Shown here piece by piece: positions 44,683-55,071 of a stretch of DNA of 64,000 bases. The stretch spans positions 1 through 64,000 of the forward strand of contig NCBI01000004.1 of the NCBI GenBank assembly GCA_002255365.1, written 5' to 3'. A program made the position numbers and the translations under genes. The notes under the pieces are model-generated. The model saw only the letters and a program-made list of their open reading frames with translations. It did no database searches and was not told the origin of the DNA. The DNA is from Chromatiales bacterium 21-64-14. GTDB lineage: Bacteria > Pseudomonadota > Gammaproteobacteria > 21-64-14. How positions within the stretch are numbered: position 1 is the first letter of the stretch; each line of letters starts with the position of its first letter.

Positions 44683-47415
44683 ATGGTGCGGACCGAGCAG
44701 GTCCGGCTGCTGTACACGCTCGCCCCCGCCGGGTTGCTGGCTAGCCTGCTGGTGGGGATCATCGTGGCCTTCGTGTTGCAGGAGGCGGCACCGGCGCCTC
44801 TCGCCCACCTCTGGGTGACGGGCCTGGTCGTGACCGCCCTGCTGCGTTTCTTCTTGATTCGTCAGTACCACCGCATGGGCGCTGCAGGGCAGTCCCCGGC
44901 GCAGTGGCGGCGCTGGTACTGCGGGTCGTGCCTGCTCAACGGCGTGATATGGGGCGGCGGCGGTCTGATCCTTGCGAGCTACGGCGATCTGACTCAACAG
45001 GTGTTTCTCGTCCTGATCCTGGGCGTCGTGCTGGGGGGCACCCTCAGCACCATGACCGCGGCGCCGCTGTCGTTTATCGCGTTCCTGATCCCTGCGTTGT
45101 TGCCCAGCCTCGTCTGGTTTCTGGGGCGGGCGGATCATATCTACCAGGCGATCGGTGCTGCCACCGTCCTCATGGCCGGGTTGCTGGTGGTGACCGCCTG
45201 GCATCTGCACCGCCAGTTGGTCCGCTCCCTCACGCTCGCCTTCGAGAACTACGACTTGGTCCACGACCTGTCGGCCGCCAAGGACCAGTTGGAGGGGGCC
45301 AACCGGGAACTCGCGGCCGAGATTGACGAACGCCGCCGCACCGGGGAACGCCTGGTGGAGCGCGAGAACCATCTGCGCACCATTATCAATTCCGAACCCG
45401 AATGTGTGGTGCTTCTGGCCCGGGACGGGACCGTGCTGGACATCAACCCCGCCGGCCTTGCCATGCTCGAGGCGTCCCGCGCCGCGGAGGTTATCGGCCG
45501 CGGGTTTCTCGATTTCCTGCTTCCCACCTACCGGCCCGCGCTGCGCGAGTTGTTAGACCTGGTGTTCCGGGGACAACCGGGGAAGTCGCAGGGACTGGAA
45601 ATGTCCGGTCTGCTTGGCCGGCACCGCTGGTTGGAGCTGCATGCGGCCGCGCTGCGCGACGCGCGCGGCCATGTGGCATCGCTGCTGTGTGTGGTCCATG
45701 ACATCACGCAGCGCAAGCGCCAGGCCGAGGAGGCGCTGTTCCGGGAGAAGGAACGTGTGCAGGTGACGCTGGAGTCCATCGGGGACGGGGTGATTACCAC
45801 GGATGTCCATGGCCGCATCGAGTACCTGAATCCGAGCGCCGAACGCCTCACCGGCTGGCGCAACGGAGAGGCCCACGGCAAGCCGCTGCTCGAGGTGCTG
45901 AACCTCGTGGATGAGGCGACCCGCACGCCGGTCCAGGACCCGGTGGTGCGCTGTCTGCGGGAGGCAGAGAACGTGTGTCTCGTCGCGCCGGCCCTGCTGC
46001 TGCACCGCTATGAGGACCGGGAGTTCGCGGTCAAGATCACCGCCGCCCCGCTACGTGCCCGGGAACGGCAGGTCATTGGCGCCGTGCTGGTGTTCCACGA
46101 CGTTACCGAACTGCGGACCCTGGCGCGCCAGATGTCTTACCAGGCCAGTCATGACGTGCTCACGCAGCTCATCAACCGGCGCGAGTTCGAGACGCGGCTG
46201 CGCCAGGCGCTGGTCAGCGCGCGGGAATCCAGCCGGGAGCATGCCCTGTGCTACTTGGACCTGGATCAGTTCAAGCTGGTCAATGATACCTGCGGGCACG
46301 GTGCCGGGGACGAGCTGCTGCGCCAGCTTGCCGCACGGCTGAAAGCCGATATTCGGGACCGGGATACCCTTGCCCGGCTGGGTGGCGATGAGTTTGGCGT
46401 ACTGTTTCAGGACTGCCCGTTGGGCAAGGCCCGGGAGTTGGCCGAAACCCTATTGCGCGCCATCCGCGACTTTCGTTTCTCGTGGCGGCAGCAGGTCTTC
46501 GAGGTGGGCGCCAGTATCGGGCTGGTGCCGGTGTCGGCCCACAGTGGGGACTTCGCCGAGATCATGAGCGCCGCGGATTCCGCCTGCTATATGGCCAAGG
46601 AGCGCGGCCGCAATCGCTTGCATGTGCTCCAGGACGACGACGCGGATCTGGTCCGGCGGCATCGGGAGATGCAGTGGGCGCATCAGATCCAACACGCGCT
46701 GGAGGACAACCGTTTCCAGCTTTATTTCCAGCCTATCATCACCCTGGCGCCGGACTGCGGATCGCAGATTCACCATGGGGAACTGCTGCTGCGCATGGTG
46801 GGCGAGGACGGGGGACTGATTCCGCCGCGCGTGTTCCTGCCTGCCGCGGAGCGCTACAACCTGATGGCGGAGATCGATCGCTGGGTTTTGGACGCCGCAT
46901 GCGCGGCACTGCGGGCCGGGCACCCGATGCTCAAGGACCTGGAGACCTGCAATATCAACCTGTCGGGCCACTCCGTGGGCGACGGCGCGTTCATCGAACG
47001 TCTGAAGGCGAACCTGCGCGGTGCGCAGGTCGCGCCGCAGGGCCTCTGTTTTGAGATTTCCGAGACTGCCGCTATCGCCAACCTCTCCAGTGCCATGGGG
47101 TTCATCCGCGAACTGCGCGGTCTGGGCTGCCGGTTCGCCCTGGATGATTTTGGGAGCGGATTGAGTTCCTTCGCCTACCTGAAGACCTTGCCGGTGGATT
47201 ATCTCAAGATCGATGGTTCATTCGTGAAGGACATGATCAACGATCCTGTCGACCATGCGATGGTGGACGCGATCAACCGGATAGGCCATGTCATGGGGGT
47301 GAAGACCATCGCGGAATTCGTGGAGGACGGGACCACATTGGAACGGGTGCGCCGGGTAGGGATTGACTATGCACAGGGATTTGGTGTCGGGGCGCCTTGC
47401 CGGCTGGATAGCTGA
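44683..47415 (+). CDS. Membrane PAS-PAS-GGDEF-EAL c-di-GMP protein
   Basis: A 910-residue signalling protein. About five to six membrane helices fill residues 8-185, then a coiled coil, PAS 1 (from about 225), PAS 2 (from about 360), GGDEF at 567-571 with I-site RDRD upstream, and an EAL domain. The canonical EAL tripeptide reads ELL (GELLLR, Glu700), but DDFG (about 821), KIDGSFVK and KTIAEFVED are kept. Both cyclase and phosphodiesterase activity are possible; the ELL change leaves the Glu in place. The start is uncertain: ATG at 44683 or 44602, neither with a good ribosome site. Confidence 0.88.
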   Translation: MVRTEQVRLLYTLAPAGLLASLLVGIIVAFVLQEAAPAPLAHLWVTGLVVTALLRFFLIRQYHRMGAAGQSPAQWRRWYCGSCLLNGVIWGGGGLILASYGDLTQQVFLVLILGVVLGGTLSTMTAAPLSFIAFLIPALLPSLVWFLGRADHIYQAIGAATVLMAGLLVVTAWHLHRQLVRSLTLAFENYDLVHDLSAAKDQLEGANRELAAEIDERRRTGERLVERENHLRTIINSEPECVVLLARDGTVLDINPAGLAMLEASRAAEVIGRGFLDFLLPTYRPALRELLDLVFRGQPGKSQGLEMSGLLGRHRWLELHAAALRDARGHVASLLCVVHDITQRKRQAEEALFREKERVQVTLESIGDGVITTDVHGRIEYLNPSAERLTGWRNGEAHGKPLLEVLNLVDEATRTPVQDPVVRCLREAENVCLVAPALLLHRYEDREFAVKITAAPLRARERQVIGAVLVFHDVTELRTLARQMSYQASHDVLTQLINRREFETRLRQALVSARESSREHALCYLDLDQFKLVNDTCGHGAGDELLRQLAARLKADIRDRDTLARLGGDEFGVLFQDCPLGKARELAETLLRAIRDFRFSWRQQVFEVGASIGLVPVSAHSGDFAEIMSAADSACYMAKERGRNRLHVLQDDDADLVRRHREMQWAHQIQHALEDNRFQLYFQPIITLAPDCGSQIHHGELLLRMVGEDGGLIPPRVFLPAAERYNLMAEIDRWVLDAACAALRAGHPMLKDLETCNINLSGHSVGDGAFIERLKANLRGAQVAPQGLCFEISETAAIANLSSAMGFIRELRGLGCRFALDDFGSGLSSFAYLKTLPVDYLKIDGSFVKDMINDPVDHAMVDAINRIGHVMGVKTIAEFVEDGTTLERVRRVGIDYAQGFGVGAPCRLDS

Positions 47416-47436
47416 CGCCGGCGCCCGATCGGTCCT

Positions 47437-47892
47437 TCAAAGACGCCGGCTGATCCAGTGGTCCACGCTGGCGGTCCCCGGTCCGCCGAAGAGCAACGGT
47501 AGCAGCATCGCCAGATACAGCAGTGCGAGTTTGTAGCCGCCGTCGCAGACATTGTATCCATTCCCGGCGTAGAGGGTGTGCCACGCCACCGCGTCCAGCA
47601 CCATGAAGGCCAGCGCGGCCAGCCGGGTACCGAAACCCATCAGCAGGGCGACAGCACCGAGCAACTCGGCCCAGGTGACGAGGAACCAAGTGGCGTTCGC
47701 GGGCAGCAGACTGAATGGTAGCGGAAACTGCGATTGCAGGGGCACGAACCAGTTGGCGCTATGCAGCTTTGCGGTGCCGGAGACCCAGAACTCCCAGGCC
47801 AGCAGCAGTCGCAGGCCAAGCTGGGGCAGGAAGGTTCCGAGACGGTTCAGAATGCCGGTAATGGCGCAGAAGACGGCGAGCACGGCGTCCAT
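47437..47892 (-). CDS. DoxX-family membrane protein
   Basis: A 151-residue protein with four predicted helices (LGLRLLLAWEFWVSG; ELLGAVALLMGFGTRLAAL; LALLYLAMLLPLLFGG). The FWVSGTAKL sequence after helix one is the DoxX signature. Family members include the small subunit of thiosulfate:quinone oxidoreductase in archaea, but most are unassigned. It converges with the GGDEF-EAL gene. Confidence 0.8.
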   Translation of the reverse strand: MDAVLAVFCAITGILNRLGTFLPQLGLRLLLAWEFWVSGTAKLHSANWFVPLQSQFPLPFSLLPANATWFLVTWAELLGAVALLMGFGTRLAALAFMVLDAVAWHTLYAGNGYNVCDGGYKLALLYLAMLLPLLFGGPGTASVDHWISRRL

Positions 47893-48038
47893 GGGATCGC
47901 TCCTGGCCGGGCCGGGTGCCGATCCGCCACCGGCCGTGGCTATCCGGTGGACCGTGCGGGCCGGAAAAAGTTTCCGGCGATGAGCCGGCGGCCGCTCCGA
48001 ATCTAAGGGATTTCCGGGTGGGGGTTGGGTTCCACGGG

Positions 48039-48707
48039 TTACTGCTGCGCCGGGGCGCGGTGCCCGGACGCCGCGCCCGCCGTCTTGCGGCGGTATTCAC
48101 ACAGGGCGGCGATGCCGCAGTCCGGGCAGCGGGGTTTGCGCGCGACGCACACGTAGCGCCCATGCAGGATCAGCCAGTGATGGGCGTGGCGCTGGAACGG
48201 CGCCGGTACGAATTTGAGCAACTTGCGCTCCACTTCAGCGGGGGTTTTCCCCGGGGCGATCCCGGTGCGGTTGGACACCCGGAAGACGTGGGTATCCACC
48301 GCGATGGTGGGTTCGCCGAAGGCGGTGTTCAGTATGACGTTGGCGGTCTTGCGGCCCACGCCGGGTAGTGCCTCGAGGGCCGCCCGGTCGTGCGGAACCG
48401 CGCCCCCATGCTGTTCCAGCAGGATCCGGCAGGTCTTGATCAGGTTGCGCGCCTTGCTGTTGTACAGCCCGATGGTCTGGATGTAGCGGGACAGGCCGGA
48501 CTCACCGAGTCCGAGGATTGCCTGCGGGGTGCCCGCTACCGGGAACAGCTTCGCGGTAGCGAGGTTGACGCTGCGGTCCGTGGCCTGGGCGGAGAGGACC
48601 ACTGCCACCAGCAGTTCGAACGGGCTGGCATAGCGCAGTTCCGTGGTGGGGTGGGGGTCGGCCTCCTGCAGGCGCCGGAAGATCTCCTGGCGTTTGGTGG
48701 CGTTCAT
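48039..48707 (-). CDS. nth: Endonuclease III
   Basis: A 222-residue base-excision repair glycosylase/AP lyase. Helix-hairpin-helix LPGVGRKTAN with Lys120, catalytic Asp138 in VDTHVFRV, and a 4Fe-4S loop with cysteines in CVARKPRCPDCGIAALC. The numbering matches the E. coli enzyme. An Ala/Gly-rich tail of about ten residues follows. In many Gammaproteobacteria nth lies beside rnf genes; an rnfB is 724 bp away. Confidence 0.95.
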   Translation of the reverse strand: MNATKRQEIFRRLQEADPHPTTELRYASPFELLVAVVLSAQATDRSVNLATAKLFPVAGTPQAILGLGESGLSRYIQTIGLYNSKARNLIKTCRILLEQHGGAVPHDRAALEALPGVGRKTANVILNTAFGEPTIAVDTHVFRVSNRTGIAPGKTPAEVERKLLKFVPAPFQRHAHHWLILHGRYVCVARKPRCPDCGIAALCEYRRKTAGAASGHRAPAQQ

Positions 48708-48731
48708 CGCCGTGCCGCGCGCCGGTACCGC

Positions 48732-49169
48732 TCAGACGTGCCGGAAGTAGCCCACCTCGGGCGGTGGCGTCCGCGGTTTCTGCGTGGCCTCTTGCGCCAG
48801 GGTATGCAGCATCGCGTCGTGCTGCGATTCCAGGGCGTGCAGCGCCTTCTCGTCCAGCTTGGGCAGGATCAGGTCGCGGATGAAGTCGCCCAGGTCGGAT
48901 AGAGCCGCTGCCCACATCTTGTCGTTGAGGTGGAAGCTGTGGAGGGCGTGTTGGCCGTAGGGGTAACCCGTGAATTCCACCCCCTTGGTGGCGTTCAGGT
49001 CTGGATCCCCCGCCACGGCATTCCGGGCCCAGTCATACCACCACTTGTAATACTTCTCCTGGAGATCTGTGTTAAAGCCGTGGTGCTCGAAGAACGCGGC
49101 GATGGCCATGCGCGGTGCCTGGCCATAGCGGATGCCGCGTTTGGCCGCGAAGGGAAAATGTCCGGACAT
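48732..49169 (-). CDS. Uncharacterised soluble protein
   Basis: A 145-residue protein I do not recognise. The N-terminal half is aromatic-rich (AAFFEHHGFN, YYKWWYDWARNA, GYPYGQHALHSFHLND), the C-terminal half is helical and charged (LDEKALHALESQHDAMLHTL). No signal or membrane segment. The ATG at 49169 gives MSGHFPFAAKRG. It is 24 bp upstream of nth on the same strand, so probably co-transcribed. The 261-bp gap upstream (49170-49430) holds nothing identifiable. Confidence 0.6.
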   Translation of the reverse strand: MSGHFPFAAKRGIRYGQAPRMAIAAFFEHHGFNTDLQEKYYKWWYDWARNAVAGDPDLNATKGVEFTGYPYGQHALHSFHLNDKMWAAALSDLGDFIRDLILPKLDEKALHALESQHDAMLHTLAQEATQKPRTPPPEVGYFRHV

Positions 49170-49430
49170 CGCGTGTCTCCTGATGGGTGTGGGCCGTGGA
49201 CCTGGGCGCCGGGCCGGGTCATCCGCGTGCCGCAGGCCTGACGGGAGAGCGAGCGGCGCTGCTCGATCGCTTGACGAGGCATAGCGGGTGCGGTGGTACC
49301 CAAGAGACCAATCAATGTCGGGCCAATGTCGTGCCGGTTTACCGCGGCCGCCATGGTGGTATGGATGACATGGACAGACTCCTGGCGAGCGAAGTATAAC
49401 AAAGTTCGCCGCCCCCGGCCCGGGGTCGGA

Positions 49431-50180
49431 TTAGCCCGCGCCGGACCGGGCGGCGGCGCGCCGTGCCCGCACCCGTTCCAGGGCGGCCTGAATCACCGTC
49501 TGCCGCTCCGCGTCGGAGTGCGCCGCGTAGGGTGAGATCCCCGGCTTGGCTTGGCGTCGTGCCTGGCGTTCGGCCTGCTCCCGTTCGATGCGTGCACAGT
49601 GGCGTTCATAACGCGCGCGCGCCTGTTGGGCCGCCCGGCGCGCGCGCCGCCGGCCCGTGACCCAGGGCCTTGCCCGAGCGGACGGTTCCGTCGCCGGGAC
49701 TATGGCGATGCAGTCCACCGGGCAGGGCGCCACGCAGAGTTCACAGCCGGTGCAGATTTGGGCCAGCACGGTGTGCATCAGCCCCGGCGCGCCGACGATG
49801 GCATCGACGGGGCAGGCTTGGATGCACAGGGTGCAGCCGATGCACGGACCCTCGTCGATCACCGCGCGCGCCGCAGGCGCCGCGTTGCCCACCTCCGGAT
49901 CCAGGGGCCTGGGTGATCGTCCCAGCAACCGGGCGAGGGCGCGGATGGTGGCGTCGCCGCCGGGCGCGCAGCGGTTCAGATCCCGCTCGCCCCGGGCAAC
50001 GGCCTCGGCGTAGGGCCGGCACGCGGGGTAGCCGCAGCGTTGGCACTGGGTCTGCGGGAGCACGGCTTCGATGCGTTCCACCAGCGTGGTTTGCGCGCGC
50101 GCGGCGCGCCCGCGCTTGCACAATCGCAGCCCCCCAAACAGGAGGCACCCGAGAATCAGCGTGAGGGCGGCGGGCAGCAT
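49431..50180 (-). CDS. rnfB: RnfB-like electron transport ferredoxin
   Basis: A 249-residue protein: an N-terminal membrane helix ([16 protein letters not shown]), a 4Fe-4S domain with [16 protein letters not shown], and two ferredoxin clusters, [12 protein letters not shown] and [12 protein letters not shown]. This is the RnfB/RsxB layout. The C-terminal arginine-rich tail ([15 protein letters not shown] and on) is also typical of gamma-proteobacterial RnfB. No rnfA, C, D, G or E is adjacent, so it is either an orphan or belongs to a scattered complex. Gene symbol given by family. Confidence 0.85.
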   Translation of the reverse strand: MLPAALTLILGCLLFGGLRLCKRGRAARAQTTLVERIEAVLPQTQCQRCGYPACRPYAEAVARGERDLNRCAPGGDATIRALARLLGRSPRPLDPEVGNAAPAARAVIDEGPCIGCTLCIQACPVDAIVGAPGLMHTVLAQICTGCELCVAPCPVDCIAIVPATEPSARARPWVTGRRRARRAAQQARARYERHCARIEREQAERQARRQAKPGISPYAAHSDAERQTVIQAALERVRARRAAARSGAG

Positions 50181-50282
50181 GGATACATGGCCTGTTGCCT
50201 GGATGGATACACCATGGCCGGTCCCCGTGCCGGGCCGGTCGGCGGGCGTAACGGGAAGAGCGGCAAGTCCGCCGTACGCGGT

Positions 50283-52334
50283 CTATTTCACCCGCATCCC
50301 GGGGCGCGCGCCGGCATCCGGCGCCAGCAGCCACAGGTCTTGTCCACCGGGCCCGGCCGCCAGCACCATGCCTTCGGATACTCCGAAGCGCATCTTGCGC
50401 GGGGCGAGGTTCGCCACCATCACCGTCAGGCGTCCGGCGAGATCATCGGGACGGTAGGCGGATTTTATCCCGGCGAATACGGTGCGGGTGGTGCCGCCGA
50501 GATCCAGGGTCAGGCGCAGCAGTTTGTCGGCGCCCTCCACCGCCTCGGCGCGCAGGATCCGCGCCACCCGCAGATCGACCTTGGCGAATTCATCGTAGGT
50601 GATCGGCGGCGTGGCCGGCTCCGATTCCAGTTCCAGCTCGGGTGCAGGCGCCGCCTGCTCCCCAGTGCCCGGTCGGCGCTGCGCTGCCTCCCGTTCCGAA
50701 CTCTCCATCATGGCCAGCACCGCCGCGGGCTCGATGCGCTGCAACAGGGGCGTGAACACGGCGATGCTATGGCTCAGCAACACCCGCCCGGCGTCCGCCC
50801 ATGCCAGGGGGGGCACCGCGAGGAACGCCTCGGCGCGCAGGGCGATGGCGGGCAGTACCGGCTTGAGATAAATCATGAGCATCCGGAACAGATTCAATCC
50901 TAACGTGCATACCCCTTGCACCTCGGCGCTCCGCGCCGGGTCCTTGGCCGCTTGCCAGGGCTTGTGTTCGTCGATGTATTGGTTTGCCAAATCCGCCAGC
51001 AGCATGATCTCGCGCATGGCACGGCCGTAGTCGCGCGCCTCGTAGTGGCCGGCGATCACTGGTGCGGCGTCGGCGTAACGTTGGTAGAGCGGCGCATCCG
51101 CCAGGGTGTCCGCGAGCCGTCCGCCCGCGAGCTTGTGGATGAATCCGGCGCAGCGGCTCGCGATATTGACCACCTTGCCCACCAGATCGGCGTTTACCCG
51201 CTGGGTGAAGTCCTCCAGGTTGAGGTCCAGGTCGTCGACACCGCTGCTCAGCTTGGCCGCCAAGTAGTAACGCAGGTACTCCGGGTCCAGATGGTCGAGA
51301 TAAGTGCGTGCGCGGATGAAGGTGCCGCGGGACTTGGACATTTTGCGTCCGTTCACCGTCAGGAACCCGTGCGTGCAGATCGCGGTGGGGGTACGGAATC
51401 CGCTGCCATGGAGCATGGCCGGCCAGAACAGGGCGTGGAAATAGATGATGTCCTTGCCGATGAAATGGTACAGCTCGGCGCCGGAGTCCGGCCCCCACCA
51501 GGCGTCGAAGTCCAGGCCGGTGCGTAGGCACAGCTTGCGGAAGCTCGCCATGTAGCCGATGGGGGCATCGAGCCACACGTAGAAGTACTTGCCGGGGTGG
51601 TCGGGGATCTCGAAGCCGAAGTACGGGGCGTCGCGGGAGATGTCCCATTCCCGGAGCCCGGCCGCGAACCACTCCTCCAGCTTGTTGGCCACCTCTGCCT
51701 GCACGTGGCCACCGCGGGTCCATTCCTTCAGCATCGGTTCGAAATCCGTCAGCCGGAAGAACAGGTGCAGATTTTCGCGTTCCTCGGGGCGTGCCCCGGA
51801 GAGCACCGATACCGGGTCCTTCAGCTCGGCCGGGCTGTAGGTGGCGCCGCAGGCCTCGCAGCTGTCGCCGTACTGGTCCGGGGTCGCGCAGCGCGGGCAG
51901 GTCCCCTTGATGAAGCGGTCCGGCAGGAACAGCTTTTTCTCCGGGTCGTAGAGATCGGTGACCGTGCGTTGGGCGATGTGACCGGCGTCCCGCAGGCGCT
52001 GGTAGACGAGGTTGGCGAGTTCCCGGTTCTCCGGTGAGTGGGTGCTATGGTACTGGTCGAAGGCGATCCGGAACCCCGCGAAGTCCTCTTGATGTTCCCG
52101 GCCGATGCGTTGGACCAGGGCCTCGGGATCTACCCCCTCCTGCCAGGCGCGCAGCATGATCGGGGTGCCATGGGCGTCATCCGCGCACACATAGTGGCAT
52201 TCGTGGCCGCGCATGCGCTGGAACCGGACCCAGATGTCGGTCTGCAGGTACTCCACCAGGTGGCCCAGGTGGATGGGCCCGTTGGCGTAGGGCAGGGCGC
52301 TGGTGACCAGGATCTTGCGCGGTGTCGGGCTCAT
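50283..52334 (-). CDS. metG: Methionyl-tRNA synthetase
   Basis: A 683-residue class I synthetase. The HIGH-type [12 protein letters not shown], the zinc knuckles [18 protein letters not shown], the KMSKS loop [12 protein letters not shown], and a C-terminal tRNA-binding OB domain ([15 protein letters not shown]) are all present. The long form with the C-terminal dimerisation domain is usual in Gammaproteobacteria. It is divergent from mrp. Confidence 0.97.
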   Translation of the reverse strand: MSPTPRKILVTSALPYANGPIHLGHLVEYLQTDIWVRFQRMRGHECHYVCADDAHGTPIMLRAWQEGVDPEALVQRIGREHQEDFAGFRIAFDQYHSTHSPENRELANLVYQRLRDAGHIAQRTVTDLYDPEKKLFLPDRFIKGTCPRCATPDQYGDSCEACGATYSPAELKDPVSVLSGARPEERENLHLFFRLTDFEPMLKEWTRGGHVQAEVANKLEEWFAAGLREWDISRDAPYFGFEIPDHPGKYFYVWLDAPIGYMASFRKLCLRTGLDFDAWWGPDSGAELYHFIGKDIIYFHALFWPAMLHGSGFRTPTAICTHGFLTVNGRKMSKSRGTFIRARTYLDHLDPEYLRYYLAAKLSSGVDDLDLNLEDFTQRVNADLVGKVVNIASRCAGFIHKLAGGRLADTLADAPLYQRYADAAPVIAGHYEARDYGRAMREIMLLADLANQYIDEHKPWQAAKDPARSAEVQGVCTLGLNLFRMLMIYLKPVLPAIALRAEAFLAVPPLAWADAGRVLLSHSIAVFTPLLQRIEPAAVLAMMESSEREAAQRRPGTGEQAAPAPELELESEPATPPITYDEFAKVDLRVARILRAEAVEGADKLLRLTLDLGGTTRTVFAGIKSAYRPDDLAGRLTVMVANLAPRKMRFGVSEGMVLAAGPGGQDLWLLAPDAGARPGMRVK

Positions 52335-52530
52335 GGACGATCAATGACTTGTCGGCGCTGCGCCGCGGGCTGCGGGGCGTGCCTACAGTACCAATTCCGG
52401 GGCGGGCCCGCCACCGACCCGCCCGGGCCCGGTGTGGGAGGTGGAGGGTGATTGGTGTACAATGGACATCTTAGCCAGAGCGAATCTGCGCCGGCCCCGC
52501 GGCCGGCGCATTGCGTAGGAGGTTTCGAAC

Positions 52531-53622
52531 ATGGCGGACGTCTCCCAACTCCAGGTGGAAACAGCCATCAAGGAGTACGTGGACCCGTACCTGGGCAAGG
52601 ACTTGGTCTCCACCAAGTCGGTCAAGAACATCGCGATCGAAGGTGGCAAGGTGTCCGTGAGCATCGTGCTCGGCTACCCGGCCAAGGGACACTATGAGAC
52701 CCTGAAGGAGGCGGTGAAGGCTAAAATTGCAGCCATTGCCGGCGTGAGCGGGGTGGACATCGACGTCTCCTCCAAGATCACCGCCCATACGGTGCAGAAG
52801 AATCTGAAGCCCCTGCAGAACATCAAGAACATCATCGCCGTGGCGTCGGGCAAGGGTGGTGTCGGGAAATCCACGGTCGCGGTGAACCTGGCTTTGGCGC
52901 TGTCCGCCGAGGGTGCCACGGTGGGAATCCTGGATGCCGACATCTACGGACCCAGCCAGCCGCGCATGCTGGGTATCAAGGGCAAGCCGGATTCCAAGGA
53001 TGGCAAGACCCTGGAGCCCCTGAACAGCTATCACCTGCAGGCGATGTCCATCGGGTTTCTGGTCGATGAGGAGACGCCGATGATCTGGCGCGGCCCGATG
53101 GTGACCCAGGCCCTGGAACAACTGCTCAACGACACACGCTGGAAGGATCTGGATTACCTGGTGATCGATCTGCCGCCGGGTACCGGCGATACCCAACTCA
53201 CCCTGGCCCAGCGGGTTCCGGTGAGTGGGGCGGTGATCGTGACCACACCCCAGGACATTGCGCTCCTCGACGCGCGCAAGGGTCTCAAGATGTTCGAGAA
53301 GGTGGACGTGCCGGTACTCGGCATCGTGGAGAACATGGGTCTGCATATCTGCAGCCAGTGCGGCCACGAGGAGCACATCTTCGGCGAGGGCGGCGGCAAG
53401 CGCCTGGCCGAGCAGCACGGGGTGGAACTGCTCGGCTCGTTGCCCCTGGACGGCAGCATCCAACACGACACGGACCACGGCAAGCCTTCGGTGGTGGCGG
53501 ACCCGGACGGACGGATAGCCGGCATCTTCCGCGCCATCGCGCGTCGCGCCGCCGCCAAGTTGTCGCTGCAGGCCAAGGATTTCAGCGCGCGGTTTCCCAG
53601 CATCGTCATTCAGAACAACTGA
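52531..53622 (+). CDS. mrp: Mrp/ApbC iron-sulfur cluster carrier ATPase
   Basis: A 363-residue P-loop protein: N-terminal DUF59/MIP18 domain (to about 95), deviant Walker A GKGGVGKST, VIDLPPGTGD, and CSQC near the C-terminus that holds a bridging 4Fe-4S cluster. Mrp loads clusters on apoproteins. GAGG precedes the ATG (TAGGAGGTTTCGAAC). A TACAAT hexamer at 52458-52463 in the 196-bp divergent gap is a candidate -10. metG-mrp-dcd is a common gamma-proteobacterial order. Confidence 0.95.
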   Translation: MADVSQLQVETAIKEYVDPYLGKDLVSTKSVKNIAIEGGKVSVSIVLGYPAKGHYETLKEAVKAKIAAIAGVSGVDIDVSSKITAHTVQKNLKPLQNIKNIIAVASGKGGVGKSTVAVNLALALSAEGATVGILDADIYGPSQPRMLGIKGKPDSKDGKTLEPLNSYHLQAMSIGFLVDEETPMIWRGPMVTQALEQLLNDTRWKDLDYLVIDLPPGTGDTQLTLAQRVPVSGAVIVTTPQDIALLDARKGLKMFEKVDVPVLGIVENMGLHICSQCGHEEHIFGEGGGKRLAEQHGVELLGSLPLDGSIQHDTDHGKPSVVADPDGRIAGIFRAIARRAAAKLSLQAKDFSARFPSIVIQNN

Positions 53623-53687
53623 GGCGGCCCGCACCGGGGCGCGCAGCGACGGCCGGTGGGCCGCGCCCGGGTCCCGGTTCATGAGCA

Positions 53688-54254
53688 ATGTCCATCAAGG
53701 CTGACAAGTGGATCCGGCGCATGGCCGAGCAGCACGGCATGATCGATCCGTTCGAGCCGGGCCAGGTTCGGGAAAACGGCGCGGGGCGTCTCATCTCCTA
53801 CGGCACGTCGAGCTACGGCTACGACATGCGCTGTGCCGATGAATTCAAGATCTTCACTAACATCAATTCGGCGGTGGTCGACCCCAAGAATTTCGATTCC
53901 AATAGTTTTGTCGACGTGCGCGGCAAGGTGTGTATCATCCCGCCGAATTCCTTCGCTCTGGCACGCACCGTGGAGTACTTCCGGATCCCCCGCAACGTGC
54001 TTACCATCTGCCTGGGCAAGTCCACCTATGCCCGCTGTGGCATCATCGTGAACGTCACGCCCCTGGAACCCGAATGGGAGGGGCACGTGACCCTGGAATT
54101 CTCGAATACCACACCGCTACCCGCCAAGATCTACGCCGACGAGGGGGTGGCCCAGGTTATCTTCCTGGAGGCGGACGAGGTTTGCGAGGTGTCCTACCGG
54201 GACCGCGGTGGCAAGTACCAAGCCCAACGCGGCGTAACCTTGCCGAAGGCCTGA
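53688..54254 (+). CDS. dcd: dCTP deaminase
   Basis: A 188-residue enzyme converting dCTP to d[36 protein letters not shown] and [16 protein letters not shown] hold the catalytic Glu and nucleotide contacts. The length matches the E. coli protein. It follows mrp by 65 bp and converges with the DUF3108 gene after a 7-bp gap. Confidence 0.96.
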   Translation: MSIKADKWIRRMAEQHGMIDPFEPGQVRENGAGRLISYGTSSYGYDMRCADEFKIFTNINSAVVDPKNFDSNSFVDVRGKVCIIPPNSFALARTVEYFRIPRNVLTICLGKSTYARCGIIVNVTPLEPEWEGHVTLEFSNTTPLPAKIYADEGVAQVIFLEADEVCEVSYRDRGGKYQAQRGVTLPKA

Positions 54255-54261
54255 TCCACGG

Positions 54262-55071
54262 CTATCGCGGCGCAGGCGTGCCCACGGTGGCTTCCGCCGA
54301 TGCGGCCGGGACCCGCGCCTGCGCCGGGGCGTTTGGGTTGAGGTGTCCGTCCAGGGACCGCAGTAACACGTTGAAGGCCGGTCCCTCGGACTTCCAGTAG
54401 GCGATGCGTACCGGCAGATAACATAGCCGCGGTGCCGCCCACACGTAGTCAGCTTTCTCGCCGGGCAGCGGGACGCGTTTGAGTTTCACCGCCTCGAAGT
54501 CGCCCATCGGGGTTCCTACTGTCTCCCGGCCCATCACCTTGAACCGGAAGGTCTTGAGCCGGCCCTTGTCCACGAAGCGGTATTCCAGCGGCGTGCGCTG
54601 TTGAATCAGGTCCCGCATCAACGCCACCTGGAACAGGATCCGGTCCAGGACGCCGTCGTGGATATCCAGTACCTTGGTGCGGCCGTCGTCGACTTGCACC
54701 GCGTGGTGGGCGGGCCAGTCGAAGGTAGTGCGGATGACGCGGTTTTTGTCACCCACGCGTTTCTGGTACAGGGTATCCTCGGGGCGGATGGCTTGGCCGT
54801 CCAGGGTCCAGTCGCTGCGTTCCAACAGGCGCTCGTTCTTGAACCAGGCGACGATCCCCACCGGGTGGCTGACCGTCTCATAGCGGAAACGATCCGCGCC
54901 GGTCTGGGTCAGGGAGATCCGGTATTCGCCCACCGTGGCGAGCCCGCCCAGTGCGGTTACCTGATAGCGTGCCGCAAAAGGTGGAAGATGCGTGAGATCG
55001 CAGTCCGCGCGCGCGGTCCCCGGTAGCGTCGCCAGCAGCGCAAGCACCATCGTGATCCCGCGCCGATTCAT
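54262..55071 (-). CDS. DUF3108-domain periplasmic protein
   Basis: A 269-residue protein with signal peptide (MVLALLATLPGTARA). The beta-rich body has YQVTALGGLATVGEYRISL, HDGVLDRILFQVALM and LPVRIAYWKSEGPAFNVLL, matching the DUF3108 family often found downstream of purN. Function is not known. The ATG at 55071 overlaps the purN stop by 4 bp, so it is translationally coupled to purN. Confidence 0.82.
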   Translation of the reverse strand: MNRRGITMVLALLATLPGTARADCDLTHLPPFAARYQVTALGGLATVGEYRISLTQTGADRFRYETVSHPVGIVAWFKNERLLERSDWTLDGQAIRPEDTLYQKRVGDKNRVIRTTFDWPAHHAVQVDDGRTKVLDIHDGVLDRILFQVALMRDLIQQRTPLEYRFVDKGRLKTFRFKVMGRETVGTPMGDFEAVKLKRVPLPGEKADYVWAAPRLCYLPVRIAYWKSEGPAFNVLLRSLDGHLNPNAPAQARVPAASAEATVGTPAPR

